Shown here one piece after another: positions 9,034 to 17,563 of a stretch of 64,000 bases of DNA (the stretch's first letter is position 1; each line of letters opens with the position of its first letter). The DNA is from Nocardia bovistercoris. Lineage in GTDB: Bacteria; Actinomycetota; Actinomycetes; Mycobacteriales; Mycobacteriaceae. Below the pieces are notes generated by a model. It was not told the DNA's origin and did not search any database. It saw nothing but the letters and a program-made list of their open reading frames with translations. The position numbers and the translations under genes are program-made. Where the stretch lies: positions 1 through 64,000 of the forward strand of contig NZ_JADMLG010000014.1 in NCBI RefSeq assembly GCF_015674855.1. The letters are read 5' to 3'.

Positions 9034-9261
9034 ATGAGTAATGTCATGGATATGGACGCGCGCTACAACCCGTTCACCGGCGAACCGGTGGTGCCGGGAC
9101 ACGACGAGGCGATCCCGGCCGCCGCGGCACTCGGCCTCGAGCCGCCGCGCTACTGCGAGCAGTGCGGGCGTCGCATGGTGGTGCAGGTGAGCCCGGACGG
9201 TTGGTGGGCGCGCTGCTCCCGACACGGGCTGCTCGAGTCGGCGAAGCTGGAACGCCGCTAG
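9034..9261 (+). CDS. bsaP: Biotin synthase auxiliary protein BsaP
   Basis: Small protein of 75 residues, 9 bp after bioB. It carries YCEQCGRRM, then DGWWARCSRHG, giving CxxC...CxxH that could bind zinc or an iron-sulfur cluster. Position, length and motif match the Rv1590 family, shown in mycobacteria to be required for biotin synthase turnover. Two further in-frame ATGs (codons 5 and 7) are possible starts. The stop overlaps the start of the next gene by one base. Confidence 0.88.
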   Translation: MSNVMDMDARYNPFTGEPVVPGHDEAIPAAAALGLEPPRYCEQCGRRMVVQVSPDGWWARCSRHGLLESAKLERR

Positions 9262-9908
9262 TGGGGGCCGCCGAGCGGAGCGGACTGCGGCGCGAGGTGG
9301 GGGCGGCACTGCTGGTCGTCGCCGGGGTCGTGTGCACCGGCGTCATCGGCGGAGTGCTCTGGGGGGTCATCGCCCCCGCCGAACAATTGCTGGTCACCCA
9401 GCCGGGACGCGGTTCCGCGCTCACCGGCGAGAGCGTGCACCAGTTCGACGCGCTGGCCATCTTCGCCTGCCTCGGCGCGGCCATCGGCGTGGTCTCGGCG
9501 GCGGGCGCGTGGCGGTTGCGTACCGCGCGTGGTCCGCTGTTGCAGGTCGGCTTGCTCGTCGGATCGCTGCTCGGCGCGTTCGCGATGCGGCTGTTCGGGG
9601 AGGCGGTGGCCGAATGGCAGCATCCGCGACCCGACGACCCGCCGGTGGGGCAGATCATCACGATCGCACCGGTGCTCGGCAGCGCGCTCGCCCTGATCGT
9701 ACAGCCGCTCATCGCCTCGATCGTGGTGCTTTTCCTGGCCGCGTTGAGTCCGCGCGAGGATCTCGGCACCGGTTACACCGGCGCCTTCGGTGCGCGCGGT
9801 CCGGTGCCGCGCTACGGACCGAACGCGCCCGATGGCGCCCCGGGCGGTTTGATCCAGTACGGCCCCTACGAAAGCGATCCGCTGCCGCAGAGCCGTTCCG
9901 TGCGCTGA
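9261..9908 (+). CDS. DUF2567 family membrane protein
   Basis: Integral membrane protein of 215 residues with four apparent helices (starting near residues 12, 67, 92 and 137) and a short hydrophilic C-tail rich in Gly/Pro/Tyr. Function unknown. The GTG start at 9261 overlaps the bsaP stop, so it is co-translated with the biotin genes. The same order (bioB, bsaP, DUF2567) occurs in mycobacteria as Rv1589-Rv1591, which argues for a conserved but unknown link with biotin metabolism or the envelope. Confidence 0.8.
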   Translation: MGAAERSGLRREVGAALLVVAGVVCTGVIGGVLWGVIAPAEQLLVTQPGRGSALTGESVHQFDALAIFACLGAAIGVVSAAGAWRLRTARGPLLQVGLLVGSLLGAFAMRLFGEAVAEWQHPRPDDPPVGQIITIAPVLGSALALIVQPLIASIVVLFLAALSPREDLGTGYTGAFGARGPVPRYGPNAPDGAPGGLIQYGPYESDPLPQSRSVR

Positions 9909-9975
9909 GCCGACGGCCGGGTGATTCCGGTCCGGATATCCGGATGGTGTTCTCGGCGCGCCGCCGCGGATCGGG

Positions 9976-10143
9976 TCGGCTCAGCAGATCGGTTTCTCCG
10001 CCGACGACAGGATCCTGACGGGCACGGGCCCCGACGACGCGATGACGCTGTGGGATGTCGCTTACGACCCCGCCGTGCGACTGAACGCCGAGATCGCGTG
10101 CGGGTGCTGCGCGCGGCGAAAAGTCCTGACCGGGCCGCGATGA
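9976..10143 (+). pseudogene. WD40-repeat remnant
   Basis: One open frame ending at TGA 10141 reads IGFSADDRILTGTG, a short gap, then MTLWDVA, a clear WD40 blade (compare FSPDGRTLATGS...VRLWDVA). It continues about 20 residues in the style of the C-terminal end of actinobacterial WD40/NACHT-type proteins and then stops. There is no ribosome site, the only start is an internal ATG, and no other blade is present, so this looks like the eroded 3' end of a lost gene. The whole gap 9909-10360 otherwise shows no convincing gene. Confidence 0.5.
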
Positions 10144-10360
10144 CGGTCGACCGACGACCGACGGGTCGGTGGTCGCTCCGATCGGAGTGACTCGCGGATG
10201 GTCGTTCGTTGATGCGCGCGTTGCGAGGGAGGTGGGACGACGTGCAGGCGTGGGGTCGGCCGCCCTGGGTTCGCGAGCGGGGCCCGCGCTCGAAATTCGA
10301 TGGAATGCTCGCGCGTCGCGAGTTACCGTCGAACGAGGAATTGGAGGCGAGGGAGGGCCG

Positions 10361-10534
10361 GTGACGAAATCCACGAGAGACGTGCCGGTGGCCGAGAACG
10401 CCGGTGAGCGTCCGGATCTGGCGGCGTGGCGGTGGCGTCAGGCGCTGCGGCAGAGCAGTGCCGCGCAGCCGGTGCGCAACAAGCGCAAGTACCGTCGCGG
10501 TGCGAAGCATCGCAAGCGGGCGCACGAATCCTGA
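10361..10534 (+). CDS. Small basic hypothetical protein
   Basis: A 57-residue product from a GTG preceded by GAGGCGAGGGAGG. It has an acidic N-terminal third, a WRWRQALRQ segment and a very basic tail (NKRKYRRGAKHRKRAHES), suggesting nucleic-acid or ribosome binding. The frame is open upstream to 10169, but that part looks non-coding. No family recognised. It lies between the WD40 remnant and a terminator-like hairpin, and is not clearly in an operon. Confidence 0.5.
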   Translation: MTKSTRDVPVAENAGERPDLAAWRWRQALRQSSAAQPVRNKRKYRRGAKHRKRAHES

Positions 10535-10555
10535 ACGCGGACAGCGGAATTACGC

Positions 10556-10589
10556 TGCGGCCCTGGGCATCGCGGTGCGCGGGGCCGCA
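10556..10589. terminator. Bidirectional terminator-like hairpin
   Basis: TGCGGCCC (10556-10563) pairs with GGGCCGCA (10582-10589). An outer stem CCTGAAC/GTTCAGG flanks it. It sits between the convergent small basic gene and nrtR. Confidence 0.5.
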
Positions 10590-10600
10590 TTCGGAACGGT

Positions 10601-11359
10601 TCAGGTCGGTGGGCGCAGCGCCGCGAATTCGTCGGTGACGCGGATGCCGGTGTCGCTGAAGCGGTAGAGGGCGGCGGGGCGTCCGCCCGCGCGGCCCGGC
10701 GCGGCGGTCTCGCCGGTGGGGGTGATCACCTTGCGGCGTGAGAGCACCCGTTGCAGGTTGGTGGTGTCCACGTCGTAACCGAGTGCGGCGCAATAGATCG
10801 CCCGCAGTGTGGACATGGTGAAGGTGCCGGGGGCGAGTGCGAAGGCGATATTCGTGTAGGACAGTTTCGCGGCCAGTCGGGTGCGCGCGTGGTTCGCGAC
10901 GACGCCGTGGTCGAAGGACATGGTCGGCAGCGCCGAGACCGGATGCCAGGTGGTGTCGTCGGGCAGTTTCGGGTCGGCGGTGAGGGGAACGAGGCCGAGG
11001 TAGGCCGAGGCGATGCGGCGCGGCGCGGGCACGCGGTCGGGCGCGCTGAACACCGCGAGCTGTTCGAGGTGGGCAAGTTCGCGCACGTCCACCTTCTCGG
11101 CGAGTTGGCGGCGCGCGGAGTCGTCGAGGTCCTCGGTGTCGCGCAGGCGGCCCCCGGGTAGGGACCAGGTGTCCTTCTGCGGGTCGAGCGCGCGTTCCCA
11201 CAGCAGTACCGCCAGTTCGGTGCGCGCGCTGGACCGAGGTGCGGGCGAGCCCGTCTCCGCGGGGTCGGCGACGCTGCTACCTGCGCAGATGTCGGTGCGG
11301 AAGCGGCGAACCTGGAACACGGCGGTGAGCGTTTCGTGGATGGTGCTACTATGGGCCAC
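10601..11359 (-). CDS. nrtR: NrtR-type Nudix-related repressor of NAD synthesis
   Basis: 252-residue protein with an N-terminal Nudix domain (ELAVLLWER..., LPGGRL, RQLAEKVDV) and a C-terminal winged-helix part (LSRRKVITPTGE..., GGRPAALYRFS). The Nudix box is reduced, as in NrtR regulators, which bind ADP-ribose instead of hydrolysing nucleotides. NrtR represses NAD biosynthesis genes; here it is divergent from nadABC, the same arrangement as mycobacterial Rv1593c-nadA. GTG at 11359 is chosen because TACAAT lies exactly 7 bases upstream, the layout of a leaderless transcript. The operator palindrome overlaps that -10 box, suggesting autorepression. Confidence 0.87.
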   Translation of the reverse strand: MAHSSTIHETLTAVFQVRRFRTDICAGSSVADPAETGSPAPRSSARTELAVLLWERALDPQKDTWSLPGGRLRDTEDLDDSARRQLAEKVDVRELAHLEQLAVFSAPDRVPAPRRIASAYLGLVPLTADPKLPDDTTWHPVSALPTMSFDHGVVANHARTRLAAKLSYTNIAFALAPGTFTMSTLRAIYCAALGYDVDTTNLQRVLSRRKVITPTGETAAPGRAGGRPAALYRFSDTGIRVTDEFAALRPPT

Positions 11360-11382
11360 GTTTTCGATTGTAAGTCGAAAAC
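11347..11382. promoter_or_regulatory. NrtR operator with divergent promoters (nrtR/nadA)
   Basis: A perfect palindrome GTTTTCGA (11360-11367), 7-base spacer, TCGAAAAC (11375-11382) abuts the nrtR start. On the minus strand its centre holds the -10 box TACAAT for nrtR; on the plus strand TACTAT (11347-11352) is a likely nadA -10 just before it. One bound repressor could block both genes. Confidence 0.7.
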
Positions 11383-11434
11383 CTGGTTGGGTGCGAATCG
11401 GCGAGGTTGCCGATCGCACGAGAGAGGAGCCATC

Positions 11435-12478
11435 ATGGCGACGACAGGTGCGAACACAGCGCCCGCGCTGATGGAACACGTGATCGACGGACCGTTCGGA
11501 TACGGGGGCGTCGAGGCTTCGCCCGAATGGGCGAACGAGGTCGAGCGGCTCGCGCGGCAGCGCGGCGCCACGATCCTGGCGCACAACTATCAGCTGCCCG
11601 AGATCCAGGACGTGGCCGACCACGTCGGCGACTCGCTGGCGCTCTCGCGCATCGCGGCCGAGGCGCCCGAGGACACCATCGTGTTCTGCGGCGTGCACTT
11701 CATGGCCGAGACGGCGAAGATCCTCAGCCCGGACAAGACCGTCCTGATCCCGGACCAGCGGGCGGGCTGCTCGCTGGCCGATTCCATCAGCGCCGACGAA
11801 CTGCGCGCGTGGAAGGCCGAATTCCCGAACGCGGTCGTGGTCTCGTACGTGAACACCACCGCCGAGGTGAAGGCGCTCACCGACATCTGCTGTACGTCCT
11901 CGAACGCCGTCGACGTGGTCGCTTCCATCGACCCCGACCGCGAGGTGCTGTTCCTGCCCGACCAGTTTCTCGGCGCGCACGTCAAGCGCGTCACCGGCCG
12001 GGAGAACATGCACATCTGGGCGGGCGAATGCCACGTGCACGCGGGCATCAACGGCGACGAACTGACCGAACAGGCCCGCGCCCACCCCGACGCCGAACTG
12101 TTCGTGCACCCCGAATGCGGTTGCGCGACATCGGCGCTCTACCTCGCGGGCGAGGGCGCGTTCCCGGCCGAGCGGGTGCACATCCTGTCCACCGGCGGCA
12201 TGATCGACGCCGCGCGCGCCGCCACCTCGACGCAGGTGCTCGTGGCGACCGAGATCGGCATGCTGCACCAGTTGCGCAAGGCCGCGCCCGGCATCGACTT
12301 CAAGGCCGTCAACGATCGCGCGTCCTGCAAGTACATGAAGATGATCACCCCGGCCGCCCTGCTGCGCTGCCTCACCGACGGCGCCGACGAGGTGCACGTG
12401 GACCGGGAGACCGCCGCGCGCGGTCGCAGTTCCGTGCAGCGCATGATCGAGATCGGCAATCCCGGTGGAGGCGAGTGA
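11435..12478 (+). CDS. nadA: Quinolinate synthase
   Basis: 347-residue [4Fe-4S] enzyme that condenses iminoaspartate with dihydroxyacetone phosphate to quinolinate. Family motifs: ILAHNYQLPEIQDVADHVGDSL, VFCGVHFMAETAKIL with Cys85, DQRAGCSLADS, and HPECGC near the C-terminal half, which contain the candidate cluster cysteines. ATG at 11435 follows AGAGAGGAG; the frame extends upstream through the promoter. First gene of nadA-nadB-nadC, presumably repressed by the divergent NrtR. Confidence 0.97.
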   Translation: MATTGANTAPALMEHVIDGPFGYGGVEASPEWANEVERLARQRGATILAHNYQLPEIQDVADHVGDSLALSRIAAEAPEDTIVFCGVHFMAETAKILSPDKTVLIPDQRAGCSLADSISADELRAWKAEFPNAVVVSYVNTTAEVKALTDICCTSSNAVDVVASIDPDREVLFLPDQFLGAHVKRVTGRENMHIWAGECHVHAGINGDELTEQARAHPDAELFVHPECGCATSALYLAGEGAFPAERVHILSTGGMIDAARAATSTQVLVATEIGMLHQLRKAAPGIDFKAVNDRASCKYMKMITPAALLRCLTDGADEVHVDRETAARGRSSVQRMIEIGNPGGGE

Positions 12479-12517
12479 TACCCGTCGCGCGGTAGGCGAG
12501 GCGAGGAGTGTGACGCC

Positions 12518-14221
12518 GTGACGGTCCCGGTGTCGATCGAATGGGAGACCGCGGCCGATCTGGTGGTGATCGGCGGCGGCGTCGCGGGACTGACCGCGGC
12601 GCGCACCGCGTCCCTGCGCGGCGCGCGGGTGCTCGTGCTGAGCAAGGGCGGACCCACCGACACCGCGACCCAGTACGCGCAGGGCGGTATCGCGGTCGTG
12701 GCGCCGGGCGGGGATTCCGTCGAATCCCACGTCATGGACACCGTGGCGGCGGGCGCCGGACTGTGCGAGGTCGAGGCGGTGCGCTCGGTGGTGGCGGGCG
12801 GTCGGCAGGCCGTGGCCGCGCTGACCGATCTCGGCGCGGTGTTCGACCTCGGGCGCGACGGCCAGATCTCGCGGACCCGCGAGGGCGGGCACAGCACCCG
12901 GCGCATCATCCACGCGGGCGGCGACGCCACCGGCGCTGAGGTGCAGCGCGCGCTCAACGCGGCCGGGCTGCCGGTGCTGTTCGGGGCGGCGGCCTGCGAG
13001 GTCGTCACCGGACCGGGTGGCGTGCGCGGGGTGATCGCGGTGTCGGAACAGGGGTTCGGCGTCGTGCACACCCCGGCGGTGCTGTTGGCCACCGGCGGTC
13101 TCGGACAGCTCTACGCGCTCAGCACCAATCCGCCGGGCGCGACCGCCGACGGCGTCGCGTTGGCGCTGTGGGCGGGCGCCGCGGTCGCCGACCTGGAATT
13201 CGTGCAATTCCATCCGACCGTGCTCTACACCCCCGGCGGCACCGGGCGGCGTCCGCTCATCAGCGAGGCGGTGCGCGGCGAGGGCGCGATACTCGTCGAC
13301 GCCGATGGCCGGTCGGTGACGGCGGGCGTGCATCCGCGCGGCGACCTCGCACCGCGCGACGTGGTGTCGCGGGCCATCGCGGCGCGCATGCGCGAACTCG
13401 GGTCCGACCACGTGTATCTCGACGCGCGCGCCCTCGACGGGTTCGCCCGCCGCTTCCCGACCATCACCGCTTCTTGCCTTGCGGCCGGACTCGACCCGCG
13501 CGTCGACCTGATCCCGGTCGCCCCGGCCGCGCACTACCAGTGCGGCGGCGTGGTCACCGATCCGCACGGACGCACCGGCGTGCCCGGCCTGTACGCGGCG
13601 GGCGAGGTGGCGCGCACCGGACTGCACGGCGCGAACCGGCTCGCTTCCAACAGTCTGCTGGAAGGACTCGTGATCGGGGAGCGGGTCGGCGCTGCGGTCG
13701 CCGAACGGGCCGAGGTGGAGGCCGAGGTCACCGAGGTGCGCGTGCGCAGCATGCCGCGCGTCGCCCGCGCGGCTCTGCAACAGGTGATGACCGCGCACGC
13801 CGGGGTGGTCAGGGACCGCGACGGACTCGACGAGGCGACGCAGCGGCTGGAACGCGCCGTGCTGCGCAGCATGTCCACCCGGTTCGCGCAGTCCGTCCGC
13901 GACCGCGAGACCGCCGTCGTGCCGCTCGCGCCGGAGATCCGCGCCGCCCAGCGCATCGCCGACCTCGAGGACGGCGCGCTCACCCTGACCGCGCGCGTCA
14001 TGCTGCTCGCCGCGAGCGTGCGCACCGAGAGTCGCGGCTGCCATACCCGTTCCGATCACCCCGAGGCCGATCCCGCACTGCGTCACAGCATCCCGATCCG
14101 CCTCGACAGCGACGGACATCCCGACGTGCGGCCCATGGCGGGCGCGCCGGAAGGTCCGCTGCTGGCCACCCGCCTCGCCGCCGATCCCGACGGCCCCCAC
14201 CTCTCGGTGGCCGTGCCGTGA
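12518..14221 (+). CDS. nadB: L-aspartate oxidase
   Basis: FAD enzyme, 567 residues, oxidising aspartate to iminoaspartate, the substrate of NadA. The dinucleotide motif VVIGGGVAGLTAA is near residue 12, followed by TQYAQGGIA and, later, the succinate-dehydrogenase-like active-site region (LEFVQFHPT, GEGAILVD, HYQCGGV, GLYAAGE). GTG start with GAGGCGAGGAG upstream. It follows nadA by 39 bp and precedes nadC by 28 bp in one operon. Confidence 0.97.
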   Translation: MTVPVSIEWETAADLVVIGGGVAGLTAARTASLRGARVLVLSKGGPTDTATQYAQGGIAVVAPGGDSVESHVMDTVAAGAGLCEVEAVRSVVAGGRQAVAALTDLGAVFDLGRDGQISRTREGGHSTRRIIHAGGDATGAEVQRALNAAGLPVLFGAAACEVVTGPGGVRGVIAVSEQGFGVVHTPAVLLATGGLGQLYALSTNPPGATADGVALALWAGAAVADLEFVQFHPTVLYTPGGTGRRPLISEAVRGEGAILVDADGRSVTAGVHPRGDLAPRDVVSRAIAARMRELGSDHVYLDARALDGFARRFPTITASCLAAGLDPRVDLIPVAPAAHYQCGGVVTDPHGRTGVPGLYAAGEVARTGLHGANRLASNSLLEGLVIGERVGAAVAERAEVEAEVTEVRVRSMPRVARAALQQVMTAHAGVVRDRDGLDEATQRLERAVLRSMSTRFAQSVRDRETAVVPLAPEIRAAQRIADLEDGALTLTARVMLLAASVRTESRGCHTRSDHPEADPALRHSIPIRLDSDGHPDVRPMAGAPEGPLLATRLAADPDGPHLSVAVP

Positions 14222-14249
14222 TCGCGGGCGAACCCGTGAGGAGTGCACC

Positions 14250-15110
14250 ATGACACTGGATTCCACCTTGCGTCCCGAAGAGGTCGGCGCGCTGATCCGC
14301 ACCGCGCTGGAGGAGGACCTGCGCTACGGCCCCGACGTGACCACCATGGCGACGGTGCCCGCCGACGCGGTGGTCAAGGCGTCGGTGGTCACGCGCGCGC
14401 CCGGCGTGGTCGCCGGACTCGACATCGGGCTGCTCGTCTTGGACGAGGTGATCGGCGCGGGGAACTACGAGGTCACCGCGCGTGTCGCCGACGGCGCCCG
14501 CCTCGAGCCCGGCGACACCGCGCTCGCCGTGCTCGCGCCGACCCGCGACCTGCTGACCGCCGAACGGACCATGCTGAACCTGATCTGCCACCTGTCCGGA
14601 ATCGCCACCGCGACCGCGGCCTGGGTCGACGCGGTCGACGGCACCCGGTGCCGGATCCGCGACAGCCGCAAGACCCTGCCCGGCCTGCGCGCCCTGCAGA
14701 AGTACGCGGTGCGGGTCGGCGGCGGCGTCAACCACCGCATGGGGCTCGGCGACGCCGCGCTCATCAAGGACAACCACGTGGTCGCCGCCGGGTCGGTGGT
14801 CGCGGCGCTGCGTGCGGTGCGCGCGCTCGCCCCCGATATCGCCTGCGAGGTCGAGGTCGACAGCCTGGAACAGCTCGACGCCGTCCTCGCCGAAGGAGCC
14901 GAACTCGTTCTACTGGACAATTTCCCGCTCTGGCAGACCCAGGCCGCGGTGCAGCGCCGCAACACCGTCGCCCCCGACACCGAACTCGAATCCTCGGGCG
15001 GACTGCGCCTCGCCGACGCCGCCGACTACGCCCGAACCGGCGTCGACTACCTCGCGGTCGGCGCGCTCACCCACTCGGTCCGCGTACTCGACCTCGGCCT
15101 GGACATGTGA
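14250..15110 (+). CDS. nadC: Nicotinate-nucleotide pyrophosphorylase (quinolinate phosphoribosyltransferase)
   Basis: 286-residue enzyme converting quinolinate and PRPP to nicotinate mononucleotide, the last step of the nadABC branch. Motifs: LNLICHLSGIAT, IRDSRKTLPGLRALQKYAVRVGG, HRMGLGDAALIKDNH, and VEVDSLEQ. ATG preceded by GAGGAG. No clear hairpin follows the stop. Confidence 0.97.
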   Translation: MTLDSTLRPEEVGALIRTALEEDLRYGPDVTTMATVPADAVVKASVVTRAPGVVAGLDIGLLVLDEVIGAGNYEVTARVADGARLEPGDTALAVLAPTRDLLTAERTMLNLICHLSGIATATAAWVDAVDGTRCRIRDSRKTLPGLRALQKYAVRVGGGVNHRMGLGDAALIKDNHVVAAGSVVAALRAVRALAPDIACEVEVDSLEQLDAVLAEGAELVLLDNFPLWQTQAAVQRRNTVAPDTELESSGGLRLADAADYARTGVDYLAVGALTHSVRVLDLGLDM

Positions 15111-15368
15111 CGAAGCGCGGCTGATTCGGTATGGCTGGTGGCTCGAGCCATTGGTGCACAGGGCCGCTGGTGACCAGAGTCGCTTGTGTTTCGGGGCCGC
15201 AGGTTGTTGCCGCGGGGCTGGTGATCGGACCCCGGCTGGTGTCGTTCGTGCCGCTGTTGCTCGGCTAGCTGGTGGTGCGTGCGAGTCGCCCGCGCTCGAG
15301 TGGGCGGGCCGTTCGTGATTCGGGGCGGCGCGGTGCATCGTGTCACGCACCGTGGTGGGAGCTGAATC

Positions 15369-16547
15369 CTAAGCGGTCAGTTCGCGTTCCAGTGGGGTGC
15401 GGAAGCGGGGGATCGCGCGGACGGCGCCGTACCAGTCGGTGATGCGGGCCGCTTCGGCTTCGACCGCGGCGGTCGCCTCCGCGCCCGCGTCCTCGAGCAG
15501 GCGGTAGACCAGTTCACCGTCCTTGCGTTGCGCCCAGCCGCCGATGATGCGACCCTCCCACCACACGCTCGGGCCGATATTGCCGTTGCGGTCGAACAGT
15601 TGTGGGGCGTGCGGGCCGAGGTACCAGTCGCGGGACTGCCAGCCCATGGGGGTCGGGTCGAGGGCGGGTAGCAGGGCGGCGCCGGGGGCGGGCGGTTCGA
15701 CCGGGTCGAGATCGTCGGCGAGGATCAGGCCAGGGGTGCCGTCGAGGTCGACCTGCGCGACTTCGAGTCCCGACAGTGCGGCCCGCACCTGGGCGAGCGT
15801 CCATCCGGTCCACCATTTGATGTCGGTGATCGGCGCCGGACCGAATGCGCGCAGCCAGCGGCGCACCAGTTCCGCGCGCGCGTGTTCCGGCGCGAGCTCG
15901 GCCACGCCGTCGGGCAGCCAGGATTCGACCGGCGCCCAACTGTATTGGCTGCTGGTCCAGCTGCCGTTCGGTCGTCCGCGCACGATCCGGCCCTGGCAGC
16001 CGAGCGTCACCAGCACCCAGGTGGTGATGTTGCCCGGACGCGAATAGCTCTTCTCCGGTGCGGGATTCACCTGTGTGCGCAGGCGCGGCACAGCCTTGCT
16101 CAACTGTGCGCCGGTGGCCGCGCCGCGCGCCAGCAGCGCCGCGTGCGTCTGCTCCTCGACCTCGGCCAACCAGCTCGCGACGTCACCGTCGACCACGCCG
16201 GCCTGTTCGATGAACCGGCCGTAGGTGCGTCGCTGTTTGACCGCGAGATCGTGGCCGCACGACGCTTGCAACGCGGGCACCAGATCCAGCGGCGCGACGA
16301 ACATGGTGCGACGCATGGCGAGCATCCGCAGCAGCGAACGCTCCTCGTACAGCGCGTGTTCCACATCGGCGGGGCGTGCGGTGTGCGAACGCGCGGCGAC
16401 GGACAGGAATACCGTCGCCGGATCGGTGGCGTGCAGGACGACGAGCGAGCGCACCACATCGGCCACCGCGTCGGGTCGCGTTGCGGCGGCCAGCCGGTGC
16501 CGGATGGCGAGCCTGGCCCGCCGTTCGGCGGCGTCGATCGAACGCAC
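15369..16547 (-). CDS. Winged-helix DNA-binding protein, HTH_42 (AlkZ/YcaQ-like) family
   Basis: 392 residues, the size of the HTH_42 superfamily that includes the DNA glycosylases AlkZ and YcaQ. The family's N-terminal block is recognisable as LVVLHATDPATVFLSVAARS, but the catalytic Q-x-Q/D position appears to read H-A-T, so glycosylase activity is uncertain. Other landmarks: RRTMFVAPLDL, WTGWTLAQ, FDRNGNIGPSVWWEGRIIGGW. The GTG start at 16547 lies 6 bases after TAGTAT on the minus strand, pointing to a leaderless mRNA. Role may be DNA repair or regulation; not in an operon with nadC, which converges with it. Confidence 0.75.
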   Translation of the reverse strand: MRSIDAAERRARLAIRHRLAAATRPDAVADVVRSLVVLHATDPATVFLSVAARSHTARPADVEHALYEERSLLRMLAMRRTMFVAPLDLVPALQASCGHDLAVKQRRTYGRFIEQAGVVDGDVASWLAEVEEQTHAALLARGAATGAQLSKAVPRLRTQVNPAPEKSYSRPGNITTWVLVTLGCQGRIVRGRPNGSWTSSQYSWAPVESWLPDGVAELAPEHARAELVRRWLRAFGPAPITDIKWWTGWTLAQVRAALSGLEVAQVDLDGTPGLILADDLDPVEPPAPGAALLPALDPTPMGWQSRDWYLGPHAPQLFDRNGNIGPSVWWEGRIIGGWAQRKDGELVYRLLEDAGAEATAAVEAEAARITDWYGAVRAIPRFRTPLERELTA

Positions 16548-16591
16548 AGTCGAATACTAGCCGGGCGCGCGGGTCGGGAGCGCGCGGATCT

Positions 16592-17086
16592 CTACAGGCC
16601 GAACTGGCGTGGATCGAGCCCGAGGGTCTGGCACGCCTCGCGCACCGCGGCCACCTCGGCCTGATCGAAATTCCCGTCCGCGTTGCCGATCATGATGCCG
16701 ATCTGCACGACCGCCTCGGCCTCGGTCGGCTTGTTCGCGACCTTGGCGATCTGCTGCAGCACGTGCGCGCGGCCGAAGGCCGGGTCGGCGGTGATCCTGG
16801 CGCAGTTGTCCTCGAAAAGGGTGCGCAGTTCGTCGGCCGGGAAGTTGCCGAGCGCCGGTTCGCTGCCGACCAGTCCGGCGACCCGCATCCGCTCGTTCGG
16901 GTCGATCGCGCCGTCGGCGGCCGCCACCAGCGCGCACATCCCCATCGCCGCGTCGCGGAAGGCGCCGCCGCGCAGGTCGTTCTTCTTGGCCAGTAGTTGT
17001 TTACGCCACTGCGTCGCCTTGTCGACGACATCCATCAGCCTGCCGAAGGTGTGCGCGTTGGACACCAGCTTGTTCAAGAAGGCCAT
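16592..17086 (-). CDS. TerB-like tellurite-resistance family protein
   Basis: 164 residues. It resembles TerB: helical, acidic, with MGMCALVAAADGAIDPNERMRVAGL and later IMIGNADGNFDQAEVAAVREACQTLG, two related loops (DGAID and DGNFD) that supply metal-binding acidic residues. ATG at 17086 is preceded by GGGGAG. TerB proteins act in Ter stress modules with TerD-type Ca-binding proteins, and a TerD gene lies 2.2 kb away beyond a receptor kinase. The role here (tellurite, phage or envelope stress) is unknown. Confidence 0.8.
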   Translation of the reverse strand: MAFLNKLVSNAHTFGRLMDVVDKATQWRKQLLAKKNDLRGGAFRDAAMGMCALVAAADGAIDPNERMRVAGLVGSEPALGNFPADELRTLFEDNCARITADPAFGRAHVLQQIAKVANKPTEAEAVVQIGIMIGNADGNFDQAEVAAVREACQTLGLDPRQFGL

Positions 17087-17563
17087 CGACTTGCTCCCCG
17101 GAGAGTGGGTCGCGCGCGTGCGACCCGAACGATATCGGTACGCGGGCAGGCGAAACGTCCGACCGGCGCGCCTCATTATCGACCGGAAACCGCCCGGTGT
17201 TAATCCCTCGGGCAATCGGGTTCCGTCGCGGCGCCGCGATCAGGCGGACGCACCGGATCGCCGGGAGGCGCCGATCGCCACCGTGACCGCTCGCACACGC
17301 TCGCACCCGACCCGCGTGTTCGCGACGCGCGGCCCGGTCGCGGCGTCGAGACGGTCCGCGCGGCGGTGACCGAGATGTCGGTGTCCGGGAAGGTGACGAA
17401 ACGGTCACGGGGATGGTGTCGGTCGTGTCACGATGGTGCGAAGACACAGGTCGGTCACCCGTGTCGTGAGGACGCGCCCGCCCTGACCGAAAATCTTCGA
17501 GCTGACGCGTGGGTTGGGCTTCGCGCCCGCTACACTCGTCGGCGGGCCGCGTAAGCGGTCAAT
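17087..17563. other. Intergenic region between terB-like and kinase genes
   Basis: About 480 bp with no supportable gene. It holds the divergent promoter region. A TACACT box at 17531-17536 is a possible -10 for the kinase, but no convincing -35 pairs with it. Confidence 0.4.

Noticed and set aside
10601..14302. A 1233-codon minus-strand open frame
   Set aside because: Only the 10601-11359 part (NrtR) is real; the rest is antisense to nadA and nadB with shadow composition (His/Arg/Gly-rich).
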